A model generated the notes under the pieces. That model did no database searches. It was given only the letters and a program-made list of their open reading frames with translations, and had not been told where the DNA came from. The position numbers and the translations under genes were made by a program. A stretch of DNA of 64,000 nt from Fallopia convolvulus (lineage: Eukaryota; Streptophyta; Magnoliopsida; Caryophyllales; Polygonaceae). How positions within the stretch are numbered: the stretch's first letter is position 1; each line of letters begins with the position of its first letter. The DNA lies in the NCBI GenBank assembly GCA_964016875.1, contig OZ024724.1:22118200-22182199 (forward strand), in the 5' to 3' direction. Shown here in pieces: positions 24,055 through 34,967 of the stretch.

Positions 24055-26007
24055 TGTTGAAACCCGATATAACACGCGCTATAAACGGGATTATAAAAAT
24101 ACTAACTCTCGGGAATTCGTACAACCAAACGGTTTTCGTACATGGATTATTCCTCCTCCCCGCCCTTCAGCTGATTGTTTTTCTACTCTTTACAAATAAA
24201 GCCTTTAGACTTTATACCGTAAATAGCGCGATCTCACTCGGAGATCAAACACGTCGAGCTTTGGCAAACGAGATAGTTCTCGAGCCAAAGAGGATTTTTG
24301 ACCATCTTATTGTAATTGATCTCCCTTTATATATAGTGTTTTGCCTTTGAGAATTTATAACATATGTCGATGTGGGACGCTCAAATACCCGAAAGTACGA
24401 ATGGAATCTAAGCATGAGGTGGTGACCTCAATTTTAATCAAACATTAGAGTGAAATCAAGATTCTTGCCCATGCATACGTGAGTAACTTTGCATGGCAAA
24501 GCAAGCATCCGGGCTTCTCGAGTATGTGTGAAATTTGGCCAAGTCTCATGGGCCAAGCCCACTCAATTAATTAGCTCCTCCCAGCCATACAATTGTCTTG
24601 TCTCCACGCATTCCTTACGTTTGACTCTCTTGTAGTTTGCAAGCAATCATACATATATTTTAGTGGGCCATCTTAGCATAAAATGTGAATGACATTTTAT
24701 CTTTTCTTACTTAAATACTAATTTGCCTTTGGTTATTTCGCGCACCATCACTTGAATTTAGGGATAGCTTAGGATGCATGTTTTATGTTTGTTTGACATA
24801 GGTTTAGCTTAGTTTTAGTTTAGTTTTTAGGATTTAGCGTTGTTGGGTAGATTGCGCTTATTTTGTTTGGTTTTGCAGTTCTTTAGGCAAACAAGCATGG
24901 ACGAGACGGATCTTAGATCATTATGGTGGATTATGATGATTAAGATGAAGCTTAGAGTGGAACAAGTGAAGATTAGAAGAGCTAAGCCCAAGAGGTTGTG
25001 GGAAAAGAACGCCTAAATCTGGGTCAGGCATTGGAGTTGTTGTTTCGACACCTCTATCTTGTAATACTTGGTTTGGGAGTTATATTGGTCTGATGAAGTT
25101 GGTTTTGTTATCATTGGAAATCTAATTCAAAGATCCACAATTCATCTTTGGTCGATATTTCAACTCGAAGGGGGTAAAATAGCCTTTGATGTGTCATTTA
25201 AATCCTGAACCGAGAGGGAAAGCGTTGGATGGGTAGGAAAAGTGCGCACCAAGCCGAGCAATTCCAACAGAATTTAAAAGCGCGAGATAGACACTAGTTG
25301 CGCGCCCACGCTTTTATAGGACAAGTCGCGCTTTTTGGCATTTCGCATGAGGTTTATAACTGACTTTGTGGGCTTCATGTTTGGCTAGTCTTATGTTATT
25401 TTTGGATAGTATGACATTGGGATATTCTCTATCTTTAGTTGTGAGAGATAAACACTTTTTAGTTCTCTCTTTCATAACTTAGAACATAATTTGGAGGCTA
25501 GGGTTTGTTTTTGATTGAGTTTTCTCCCAAGAGGCAACCTTTGAACCTTTTGTAAGTTTTCTTAATTCAATCATGCATTGCTAAACTCCTTTGTGTTGGA
25601 CTAGTTATTGAAATCATAGATTGCATATTATTGTGAGGTTTGATTGATTCTCAACAACCCGGATAGGTTTTATTCTATGTGCTTAATTGAATCAAAGTTT
25701 ATCTAGGGTTTTGTTAGATTGGCCACCTAATAGAATTTCTAGGTTAATTACAACTAATCTGATTAAGTCACGTTTGGGAGTGATTAGATAAAGTAGAAAC
25801 TATAACCCCTTCGAGCTATTTAGTTGTAGAAGGGAATAAAACCACAAATAACTCGATTAGTTGTTTGCATCAAGTATTGTTTCTATCGATACTTTAAACT
25901 TAAAGCTGTCGTTTAATTGAATCTAGGCGTTGTTCTAGGTTGTTAGATGATTAGGTTTGTTCAGACTGTTAGCTCTTTCAACTAAATATACAGTTCTGGA
26001 TAATAAT

Positions 26008-26999
26008 TGATGTGACTACGCCACCTCATGGTCAAGACGGCCCCGATACTAACCCAGACAGCCCCGATACCGACCCATCCGCCTTCGGTACTAAGCCACC
26101 CGGGCGTACCATGGCTAAGCAAGGCCAATCCACCACCCACAGTACCGACGAAGAGTGTCGGTCAACCCTTTGCGCCGCCGAAGTCCATGGCCCGGACACA
26201 CAAGCCAGTGGCACTTGGCCCTATTTAGGTCAAATCACAAGGGATCGAGTTCGTGTATTGCAAGAAGTGCTACAAGACGGTCTCCTGGTCCATGGAGTGC
26301 CGATCAAATATGAAAACAACATGGAGTGCACGTTGCTAGTCACAGGGTGCGCCGTGGCCATGCCGGGCGCCGAGTGTGGACGTCTCTTGCATGCCAATTT
26401 AAGACACATTTAATGTTGGGTTTCCAAGGTTCCTTTATCTTCATTTTTGATTAATGGTTGGTTATTGAAGAGGATTGGCTGAGTTTCCTTTAAAGGAGGC
26501 GTCATTTCCCTATGCTAGACACACTTGAAGAATTGGAAAACTCTTGTTTTGTTTTAAGTCATGTTTCAACTTTGGTTTTGGCGATTTGCCTTTTAATAAA
26601 GTTGTTTGTTGTTCTTTGTTGTTAACCTTGATTCTTGAGTAATATCGGATCACCCTTGTGATCCAAGAGCAAGTGCGTCACATCCTTGTCCTTGAATCTC
26701 GTAGTTTGAGTTTCGAGTGTGGTGAGTCATATCCACGCCCTTAACTCCTCCATATCCAACAACCCTCATTTTCCATCTTCCATTTCTTGTTTTTAAATCC
26801 ATTCACACATCCATCAACTTCATCTCTGAGGCACAATCATCCAATCCCTCGACAAGAAGAGAGCGTCCAAGTGACCTTGCACTGGCTTCATCGATTCGAT
26901 CCTTATCATTTTGATATGTGGTCGCCTCGGATTACTCCTCGTTGACCAAGTATGAACCTCACAGGATCCCGATCTTGCCAGTAACACGATTTCCAACCT
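26008..26999 (+). repeat. Family C LTR and leader (unit 2 copy, proposed 5' LTR)
   Basis: Contains the LTR-coded tail YLGQITRDRVRVLQEVLQDG (open at 26012-26413), an AATAAAG and the GTGCGTCACATCC block shared with 34941-34967. The exact LTR end is not settled; sequence after 26701 has no counterpart at the 3' side. Confidence 0.5.
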
Positions 27000-28087
27000 G
27001 ATTTGCCTTGAAAGTTAGAAACCTGGAGAACAAGTAACTCAAAATACTAAAAGAATGATGTAGAACGAATCTGATTTGAAGGGTTAGGATAATTAAAGAG
27101 ATATTTCAATTGAATTGGCTCTAAGGCTAAGTTCAATTAATGAACTAGGTTTAATCTTTAACAATCAAACTAGAACTACCTTAATTAATAAAATTAACAA
27201 ACCAAATCCGAATTGAAAGAAAACAAATTGGTGATGATGATCGTAGAGATTGAATGCATGAACAATAGTTGCTTTAATGGCCCATAAACTAGATAAACCA
27301 ATAGAAGTTTATCTAATTCAGGCTAATTTTATTGAATGACAAAACAATAGTATTTAAAGGAAAATACAAAGCAACTCCTTGGAGAGCAAGGCACCTCATG
27401 GTCGGCCCTAGTAGGGACAATTCGATCCATGTCTTACATCCCAAGATAATAATAAAATATCTAAGAATAACTAAATAGATCCCATTAGATTAAATAAATA
27501 AAGATTTATCTGACTTATTTAATTATGGAAACTATCCTAACAAACTATAAATATCTTAATGATAGCATAAAACATAGGAGAGAGAATAATCAACCCTAAC
27601 AAACCCTATGGCCGAAATTCTCAAATTATTCTAGCATACAAACGTCCATAAATAAAATAAATAAAGATAGAAATTTAAACTAAAGATAAGATTCCCGTAG
27701 GACTTGAACACATCTCAGTAAATCATAATTTTCGCCTCTTTACTGTTGGATTCTGGATTCAACGTACACTACAAAGTTGTAGATCTTTTAATTATCTATG
27801 CAACGCAATTTGAACGGACTTGAGAACTATTTTCCAGCAAAACTTATGGCCATTTTACTGAGCATTGTTTTTAATTTGACGGGTTTATTAACTTTCCGAA
27901 CTTTCATGACTTGATCCTCTTCATTGGTGGCCTTAGACACCATTGATGAACATTATCAAAGGATAATATCAAATCCATGAAAACCTTCTTGAACTTTAAT
28001 GCTCGAGACCTTAGTAAAGGTCTTGGTGTTTGGCCTCCATTTGTCTTGAACGAATCATTCGCTTGGATCCTCCCTTGACTTGTATCA
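27000..28087 (-). repeat. Element B 3' LTR
   Basis: Starts at 28087 on the minus strand (TGATACAAGTCAAGG). It aligns with the right LTR over 27278-28087. The outer 280 bp align weakly, so the left end (about 27000) is set from length only. Confidence 0.65.
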
Positions 28088-28551
28088 TTCTCCCCCACAT
28101 GGCCACAAATCGTCCTCGATTTGAAGTTGTATGTAGATGAAACGGGAGATTCAGTAATTAATAATTTGAAATCAGAAAGAGACGGACCCGTGGAAGTATC
28201 CGAGCTAGGCATTGCAACAACTTGCATGACTGAATTTGACGTCGTGATGACCAATGGCTCTTCATTAAGAGTAGGGTGCTCTTAATAGACTTCTTCTAAG
28301 ATTATTGGTTCACCACACCAATCGGGAGCAATCACTATGCCAGGAAGCTTTGCAATAGTGATGTCTTCATCTTGATCAAATTAGTGGACTTCTTTTTGGA
28401 CCGATGGAGAAGTCTTCCTTATTGATGTGAGTAGCGCCTCTATGCGATCAAAGCGAGGTTTCAGAGAAGTTTCAACCCATGCCTGTACCAATCTTTCCAA
28501 CTCTTGAGTGTGATTGTAGACACCTTGATTGAGTTTCGGTTGAATAGGCAT
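28088..28551 (-). pseudogene. Fused gag start and pol end of element B
   Basis: An ATG at 28551 opens a gag-like N-terminus (MPIQPKLNQGVYNHTQELER, then a helical stretch ending KTSPSVQKEV). A TAA stop and later a second stop interrupt it. The frame then reads through 28254-28090 to the end of a gypsy polyprotein and into the polypurine tract and LTR (GENDTSQGRI). Protease, RT, RNase H and integrase are all missing. Such gag/pol-end fusions could be copied only with enzymes from elsewhere. Confidence 0.55.
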
Positions 28552-29116
28552 CTTTGTACTAGATATCCCTCAACCTCGCTGGCAAGAACGAAACTTGACA
28601 CACAAGGAAAGATGAACGAAAGTGAATTCGAATAGATTAGTACTTCACAAGTTGATAGTTCAATTGAAAGACTCGAACGCTATTTCAATTGATAAACTAG
28701 TTGTGATCTTTATTGATCCAACTATAACAAATCAAATTGTTGATTCTAAGCCATCGAAATCTGAAAACTAAAGCAATGAAAATGATGATGAACAATCAAG
28801 AAACTGGGAATTTTAAAATTGCAAGTTAATTGGCCCATAAACTACATAAACCAATAGGGGTTTATCTAATTCAGGCTAATTTTATTGAATGATAAAACAA
28901 GAGTATTTAAAGGAAAATACAAAGCAACTCCTTGGAGAGCAAGGCACTTCATGGCCGGCTCTAGTAGGGACAATTCGGTCCATGTCTTGCTTCCCAAGAT
29001 AATAATAAAATATGTAAGCATAACTAACTAGATCCCCTTAGATTAAATAAATCAAATAAAGATTTATCTGACTTATTTAATTAAGGAAACTATCCTAACA
29101 AACTATAAATATCTTA

Positions 29117-29185
29117 GAGGAGTAGGGTTCTGATGAGACATTGGCTTAAAGTGAGAAATGAGAACATGAGAGAGCCATTAGATTC
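29117..29185 (+). repeat. MULE left terminal inverted repeat
   Basis: Pairs with 32150-32220; shared blocks include TGATGAGA / AAATGAGA, GCTTAA, AATGAGAACA and GTTAGATT-like ends. Confidence 0.65.
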
Positions 29186-29294
29186 GAAGAATGTACGATC
29201 GAGATTAAAAAAATTAATGTGGTGAGAAATTAAAATTGGAGGATGCGGTGGCAGGCCTCGTAAATTTGATAATATTTTAATTCAGAGTACCATT

Positions 29295-29740
29295 TTGTCC
29301 TCAAACGCGTCAGGCAAACCTAGAAAGGGAATCAGAGTTAGGGAGGAACGACGAACTCAGGGAGAAAGAATTCTTCGCCGCCAAGTCGCCAACATTATCT
29401 TCTCTAACTCCTCAAAGTCTACAAATTCGTCTCCAAAATTGATCGATTTGAACTTGTCCTTCTCAATTGAATTTTGTTCCATAATGTCCTTATGTCAACC
29501 ATGGTTCTTACTTCTCAATTGAAAACGATCCACATTTTCACTTGTTTTGTGCCGCCGACGACTGGCTGTGAACTCCCGGTCGCCGGTGTGTCCGACCGCG
29601 CCCATTCTCAATTGAATTTTGTTCTTGTGTGCTCGGTCGCTGGTGTGTCCAGCCACCGACGACTGGCTGAGAACTCCCAATCAGCATTCTCAGTTGAATT
29701 TTGTTCCTGTGTTCGGTTGGGGTGAGAGGGTTAATGATCA
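29295..29740 (+). other. Open-frame region inside MULE, unrecognised
   Basis: Short open frames (75 and 83 codons) and a GC-rich stretch with a repeated CGGTCGCYGGTGTGTCC and CGACGACTGGCTG. This could be captured host DNA, which MULEs often carry, but I recognise no family. Confidence 0.3.
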
Positions 29741-30178
29741 AGCGGTGGTGGTATTTAGCTGGCTCAGGTGTTGGGTTTAGGTATTGAGTAGAGGTTAAAG
29801 TCGGTTTGAGGGTAGTTCCATGGGCTTGGCATTAGGCCAGTTCTTGTGTAATTCAGAAGGGTTGTGATCGTGGATAACCGAGTGGTATACTTTGGAGTCG
29901 ATCGATATGTAGGAGGTGCTTGTGGTCTTACATGATAACTTAAGGTTGCAAGTTAGATTTAAGTTCATTAATTAGTTTGGGTTGGTAATAAATCGGTACA
30001 TGTTTTGGTTAATGAGTAATTTAAGTTGTTGTGAGGGTGGTGTCATTTGTTGTAGATAAGTTGTACATATATTTTGGTTAATAAAGATATTTAATACAAA
30101 TTAGCAACTAAAAAAACTACATCTTTTTTAAAGTTGCATATTCTCTATTTTGGTTGAACTTTGTATTTGTGTTTGGGT

Positions 30179-30248
30179 AGCCTATTAACTCAAATGCTAG
30201 AGCAATGTGCATGTGCACATAGATTTGGGTTCAAATCTCACATAGGCT
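30179..30248 (+). pseudogene. tRNA-like 70-nt sequence (tRNA pseudogene or SINE head)
   Basis: The sequence folds as a tRNA. A 7-bp perfect acceptor (AGCCTAT / ATAGGCT) is followed by TA and a D-arm-like ACTCAAATGCTAGAGC with one mismatch. Then come an anticodon-position stem ATGTG/CACAT with a 6-base loop and a T arm with the canonical TTCAAAT loop. The anticodon loop is one base short and has no clear U33, so a working tRNA is unlikely. Confidence 0.55.
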
Positions 30249-30329
30249 AATTTTATAAACGCTTTATATATTTTGGTTCATTATAACTCTTCTTTAGATT
30301 CATGATTTTGTAAGCTCGAGTCCATAATA

Positions 30330-30535
30330 GTTCATCTTACAGTTCATGTCTTTTAAGTCATACTAGCTGTAATTTTGGTTCATGACATTTGTTCTTTTGG
30401 TTCATCGTACATTAAAGTTTGGTTCATAATAGTTCATCATGGAGTTCATGTCTAAGTCATACATACTAGTTGTAATTTCGGTTCCTGATATTTGTTCTTT
30501 TGGTTCATAGTACATTACAGTTTGGTTTATGCGTT
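30330..30535. repeat. 102-bp tandem direct repeat, 2 copies
   Basis: Each copy runs from GTTCATC through AGTTCATGTC, a CATACTAG block, ATTTGTTCTTTTGGTTCAT and ACATTA. The copies start at 30330 and 30432. Confidence 0.75.
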
Positions 30536-30866
30536 TTTAAGTGTACTTGTTATTTGAATTTATACTTGTAGGTTGATTGATTACTAACTATGATTTTAAA
30601 TTATATTGTTATAACAATAGTTAACTAGAAGCAGTGGAAATCACTACAGGTGCTACGCAATGGAAAGTGCCCATTTTGAGAAAAACAAATGTAAAAGATT
30701 GATCCTTGATTGCTTGTTGTATATGATGCATTTTTTTTTGAATGCATAGACTCATTTTGCTCAATAGATTAAACGTTTTTTCAATGACATTACATGTGCC
30801 GGCGTTTCATATCTCATTTCACTTACAAATAAAATGAATATCTAAGCAGTGGAAATCAATTACGTA

Positions 30867-30932
30867 GTTCATAGTGTTCAACATGAAGGTTCATAGTGTT
30901 CAACATGAAGGTTCATAGTCTTCAACAAGAAG
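30867..30932. repeat. 22-bp tandem repeat, 3 copies
   Basis: GTTCATAGTGTTCAACATGA plus AG, repeated at 30867, 30889 and 30911; the third copy has two changes. Confidence 0.85.
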
Positions 30933-32149
30933 GTGCATGAATTTTAAATAATCAATTCATTAACAAAAACTGCATAAATTTTGTAAAGAAGGCATTCAGC
31001 TCATTCGGTTCGACGTGAAGTCTAAAAGAACCATAAAAGCAATTACAATGTAGCAAAGTGTTTTGTCAAACATAAAGTAACATAAAAACAGACAACTTAA
31101 TCCCCAAAACACATACTAAAAAGACAAATAGAAAACTGGAACTTTAAGTTTTAATCTTGGGAATGAAATAAGAATTATCTTATGATAAGTGAAGAATGTA
31201 CGCATCACTATCTTAATCATGATCATCTAATGGAACTTCATCAATATTCTCATAATTATCAAAATCCTTCAATGAAACTCCATTAATACTAGCATTATTA
31301 TCCGATTGAGACAAGTTAGGATGATCAGAACTTGATGAACAACCTACAATAAGAAAATGAAAAAATTAAGCTAATTTATAAGCATCATAGAACACAAAAT
31401 CGGCAATAAAAATGTGAAAAAAAAATCTTTTTTCTTTTGGTTCACAAGTGTTGTCATTATGGTTCATGATATTATACTATAAGGTTCATTGTAAATCACA
31501 TGCAGTTCATGTAAAAAACAAAAAGGGAATTCATTGAATGGTACGGTTTATCAACAAAATCCGGCTCATGAATGTGCAACAAACAACTAATAGCCATAAG
31601 TCCATCCAACATTCAAGCAATCAAGCAATAAGGCAAGAGTTTGTGTTTTTAGGGGAAAAAAGGTTTTGGCATTTTATCAAACACTTAGTGGGCAATCAAG
31701 CAAGCATACAAAATCAACGTCTATTTATAATCAAATCCTTCAAATTGCAATTCAAAGGAAATCTTTATTTTGCAATCTCTATCAATTCTATGGCTCTCTT
31801 CACCAAAATCCATGAACAAAGATGAAAAATCATACATAAATCCATGAAAACTGAAAAATCCATAAACATAGATTGAAAAACCTAAATCAACAAAAATCAT
31901 ACCTAATCCATCAATAAATAGGGGACTGAAAGAGAATTTCGATCAAAAGCACAAGGGAGATGAAGAGCAATGGAGATCGAAGAGATCATTGAAAGAGATT
32001 TGAAGTCCCCACAAAAATACAATGGAGCGTTTCATAAAGATGAAATATGTGAGTTGCAACTTTTATTTTATTTTATGTGTGCAAGTACAAAAATACCCCT
32101 GAGTATTAAAAATCACTTAAAAGGAGTGTATCTCATGTAGACCATTGAT

Positions 32150-32220
32150 TTACCAAATCTAACGGCTAATATTTGTTCTCATTAAACACCTTAAGCATTA
32201 ATCTCATTTGATCCTAACTC
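32150..32220 (-). repeat. MULE right terminal inverted repeat
   Basis: Reverse complement of the left end with about one quarter mismatches; ends at the TATCATA flank. Confidence 0.65.
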
Positions 32221-32759
32221 TATCATAAAGATAGCATAAAACATAAGAGAGAGAATAATCAGCCCAAACAAACCTTGTGGCCGAAATTCTCCAATTATTC
32301 TAGCATACAAACGTCCATAAATAAAATAAATAAAGATAGAAATTTAAACTAAAGATAAGATTCCCGTAAGACTTGAACAAATCTCAGTAAATCGCAATTT
32401 CCGTCTCTTTACTATTCGATTCTGGATTAGACGTAAACTACAAAGTTGTAGATATTTTAATTATCTATCCAACGCATTTTGAACGGACTTCAGATGAATT
32501 TCTAGCCCACGTTATGGCTATTTTACTGAGCACTGTTTTTAATTTGACGGGCTTCTTAACTTTCCGAACTTTCATGACTTGATCCTCTTCCTTGGTGGCC
32601 TTAGACGCCATTAATGAAATATATCAAAGGATAATATCAAATCCATGAAAGACTTCTTGAACTTGAATGCTCGGGACCTTAGTAAAGGTCTTGGTGTTTC
32701 GCCTCCATTCGTCTTGAACGAATCATTCGCTTGGATCCTCCCTTGACTTGTATCACATG

Positions 32760-32772
32760 TGGTATCAGAGCC
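32760..32772 (+). other. Primer-binding site, initiator Met tRNA type
   Basis: TGGTATCAGAGCC, the standard plant LTR-retrotransposon primer site, directly to the right of element B. Confidence 0.8.
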
Positions 32773-33195
32773 AGGTTAGGTACACCTACTTTCTCTCTTT
32801 TTAGATCTGAAATTTGTTGAATTTTGCAAGTGTTTACACTCACAAAACTCGTTCCACAAACCCCTGCATTACCAACCCCTCACGAGTCGTTACCGACCTT
32901 GTGTTTTGCATTGTTTTGTGTCTTCGGCTCTTGTATGATTAATCCAACCATTGGAGGACGACAAAAACTGAAGTGTTAGGTTGTCCAAAGGTTTAAGCCG
33001 TTTCCTGAATTCGAGTGGTTGACAAACGTGTTGCTTGTATTGCATTGCCATTGCTTGTGCCTTTCTTTTTGAGCCATTTCTTGTCCGTTTCCCACCAAAG
33101 CCCTAGCACGTGCAAGTTTGGCACTTTCGAGCCTAAAGTTGAGAATTGGTTGTGTGAAAGGGAATTCTTTGTTGGATTTAACTTGTTTGGTGAAG

Positions 33196-33450
33196 TTTGT
33201 TCAAGATGTCATACGCGTGTATTGATTGGTTAGCCAAAACCGAGACTGTTTTTTACTACTATGGCTATGAAGATGAGAAAAAAATAGTAATCACCGCCCG
33301 ACCACTTCACCGAGTTTGCCTACCATTGGTGGATACAAGACAAGGAGGCTCGGCGACGTGATGGACTCCGATCGATCCGAACTTGGTGAGAGCTTAAGCG
33401 TGCCCTTGAAGAACACTTTGTCCCACTAGACTCTGCCGAGAGGATCCATT
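33196..33450 (+). pseudogene. Gag fragment of element C
   Basis: Reads WLAKTETVFYYYGYEDEKK, then VITARPLHR and ELKRALEEHFVP, which is the gypsy gag region around the hydrophobic W and the LK-ALEEHFVP block. A stop interrupts it before ELKRALEE, and the W-W segment is shifted out of frame. No zinc knuckle, protease or RT follows. Confidence 0.6.
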
Positions 33451-34200
33451 CCAAACCGTCGGTACCGAGCTCCACACCACCAACACCTGGCTCGAAACCA
33501 TCGGTATCGAGCTCCAAACCGTGGCACAACTCCTCGGTACAAAGCGTCAGCCAAGTGGAGCCGATCATCCAAGAAGTTGTGGAGTCATCTTCTCCTAAAC
33601 TCGAGCTTCGCCCTACCATTATTCGTAGTTCCATGAACTCTTTGGCTACGCCATGGATGGATGTTTTCCCTATGGTGCCCTCCAGTTTTCCCTTTCTATG
33701 TCATGAGGAGAATCCCACCAAGCAAGAAGATAGAGAAGTCACCATGCCAAGTTGCTCTAGGGAAATATTTCTTAACCCTACTTTTTCTTTCTTCTCTTCT
33801 GTTAATCATACTAGAGATCTTCATGCTTGTCATTATCTTGGTAGTACTAGACCTTCATGCTCTCATTATACATGTTTCATCTAGTTCCTTCATCTAGAAC
33901 TAAGTCTTCATGTGTGCATTTTTGCTCTTTTTCACAATTTTTGAAAACTAGGAAAAGGTTTGTGATGTGCCCTTCTTTTGTTTCTAAGTGTGTTATGTGT
34001 ATTGAATGCTCTACAATTAAACATATCTTTAGGCTCAAGTTGGGAAAAACATGTGCTTGGAAATTTTCACAAGGATTTTCTATGACTCCACTTGTTTATG
34101 ATCCTCACCTTCTTCTATGACTCATTTTCTGTGCATTTCAGATTTTCACTTGAAGGTGCACTTGGATTCAAGGGCGAATCCTTTTTCAAGGGAGGTATGA
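33451..34200 (+). other. Element C interior: polyprotein-tail remnant and polypurine tract
   Basis: No conserved enzyme motif. Short frames only. Near the 3' end, GGATTCAAGGGCGAATCC reads as the DSRANPF tail motif of gypsy polyproteins, and CAAGGGAGGTATGA just before 34201 serves as polypurine tract. CGGTACCGAGCTCC and CGGTATCGAGCTCC repeats occur at 33460-33545. Confidence 0.5.
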
Positions 34201-34967
34201 TGATGTGACTATGCCTCACGTGCCACATCATGGCCAGGACACCATCACTACCGAACCCTCGGCTATCGAGATGTCCGTCTACAATGATGAGCCACTTGGG
34301 CGCGCCACGCCCCACGGTATCGACCCTACCACCCAAGGTACCGATCCTGCCGGGCCATCCACTCATAGGACTGAACCATCTAACCCCGGCACAGAGCAAC
34401 CCAACCTCAGTACCGAGACACCTAGGCGCGCCAGCCGCGCCAGCCGCTCCAACGATACTTGGTCGTATCTAGGGCGGATAACAAGGGATCGAGCTCGTGT
34501 CTTGCAAGAAGAGCTTCAAGTTGGTCTTTTGATCCATGGAGCACCGAGAAAATATGTAGATGACGGGGAGTGCACATTGCTAGTCACCGGGTAGGCCGTG
34601 GCCATGTCGGGCGCCTAGTTGTGGCGAGTATGGTCCCTCTTCCGTGCCATCTGAAGATGCATTGAATGTCGGGTTTTCCAAGGGTCTTTTGACTACATTC
34701 TTATTTAATGTCGGGGAATGAAGGGGATTGTCTTTATGGCTGGTTTGTGGTTAAAAGAGAGCGCCTTCTCCTATGTTAGGGAGAATTGAATTTGATCATG
34801 AAAACTCTTGTTTGTTTTTGCCATGTTTACGCTATGGTTTTAGGGCGTTTTTGCCTTCCAATAAAGTTGTTTATTGTTCTTTGTTTTAAACCTTGATTCG
34901 TGCGTAATATGAGATCATACTTGAGATCTTAGAACAAGGTGCGTTACATCCTTGTCCTTGAATCTCG
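34201..34967 (+). repeat. Element C 3' LTR, truncated or ending at 34967
   Basis: Starts TGATGTGACTATGCC. The open frame 34205-34594 reads YLGRITRDRARVLQEELQVG, the LTR-coded polyprotein tail. An AATAAAG is at 34860. Similarity to the unit copies stops at TGAATCTCG (34967), where CG-rich palindromic sequence begins. Confidence 0.65.

Larger units (their letters stand above)
19819..24755. mobile_element. LARD-type non-autonomous LTR retrotransposon (unit 2)
   Basis: LTRs at 19824-20545 (722 bp) and 24055-24750 (696 bp; about 26 bp lost near 24691). TSD CTTGC at 19819-19823 and CTTGA at 24751-24755, the latter with one substitution after duplication. The interior matches unit 1 except for the much larger minisatellite. 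No coding region is seen. Confidence 0.85.
19813..26007 (+). mobile_element. 3' LTR of Athila-like element, split by a LARD (unit 2)
   Basis: Begins TGATAGCTTGC at 19813, is interrupted by the LARD, and resumes at 24751 (CTTGAATTTAGGGATAGC) up to 26007. Content as in unit 1; nothing coding is seen. Confidence 0.6.
12769..27179. repeat. Tandem segmental duplication, right unit
   Basis: This is the second copy of the block. It starts in the 3' end of Athila-like gag and ends inside the left LTR of element B. It is longer than the left unit because the 54-bp minisatellite has 26 copies instead of 9 and an 814-bp segment is doubled at 14853-16480. Past 27179 the sequence continues through the intact B LTR, so this right edge is the original one. 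The junction at 12768/12769 is the newly created one. Confidence 0.85.
29117..32220. mobile_element. Non-autonomous Mutator-like element (MULE) nested in B LTR
   Basis: The termini are imperfect inverted repeats of about 65 bp: left GAGTAGGGTTCTGATGAGA then AATGAGAACA and CCATTAGATT; right, reversed, GAGTTAGGATCAAATGAGA then AATGAGAACA and CCGTTAGATT. The flanks TATCTTA (29110-29116) and TATCATA (32221-32227) fit a target duplication with one change. No transposase is recognised. The interior contains short direct repeats and a tRNA-like sequence. Confidence 0.7.
27000..32755 (-). mobile_element. Element B: minus-strand gypsy derivative with most of gag-pol deleted
   Basis: On the minus strand each LTR starts TGATACAAGTCAAGGGAGG (at 32755 and 28087). 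The left LTR is about 1.09 kb; the right LTR is about 1.05 kb once the Mutator-like insertion is removed. The interior is only about 0.5 kb: a gag start joined to the very end of pol. A polypurine tract (TGTGGGGGAGAA on the minus strand, 28088-28099) directly precedes the 3' LTR. I could not find a matching TSD pair: the right flank is CATGT, and the left edge is imprecise. Confidence 0.7.
28596..32755 (-). repeat. Element B 5' LTR, split by a Mutator-like element
   Basis: LTR sequence lies at 28596-29116 and 32221-32755. Joined, it matches the left LTR across the break (ATATCTTA, then a GATAGCATAAAAC block), which shows the intervening DNA is an insertion. Confidence 0.75.
26008..34967 (+). 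mobile_element. Gypsy family C element, non-autonomous, with nested insertions
   Basis: Proposed limits: 5' LTR from 26008 (TGATGTGACTACGCC); primer site TGGTATCAGAGCC at 32760-32772, complementary to initiator Met tRNA; a gag fragment; a polyprotein tail; 3' LTR from 34201 (TGATGTGACTATGCC). Element B separates the LTR from the primer site. The two LTRs are clearly related but far from identical, so they might come from two members of one family. RT and integrase are absent. Confidence 0.45.

Noticed and set aside
29295..29522. Host gene exon captured by the MULE
   Set aside because: The frame has no recognisable domain and the splice signals are weak; kept only as an unrecognised open region.
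27000..32760. Exact 5-bp target duplication for element B
   Set aside because: The right flank is CATGT, but no matching pentamer precedes a TG at the left edge, whose position is uncertain.
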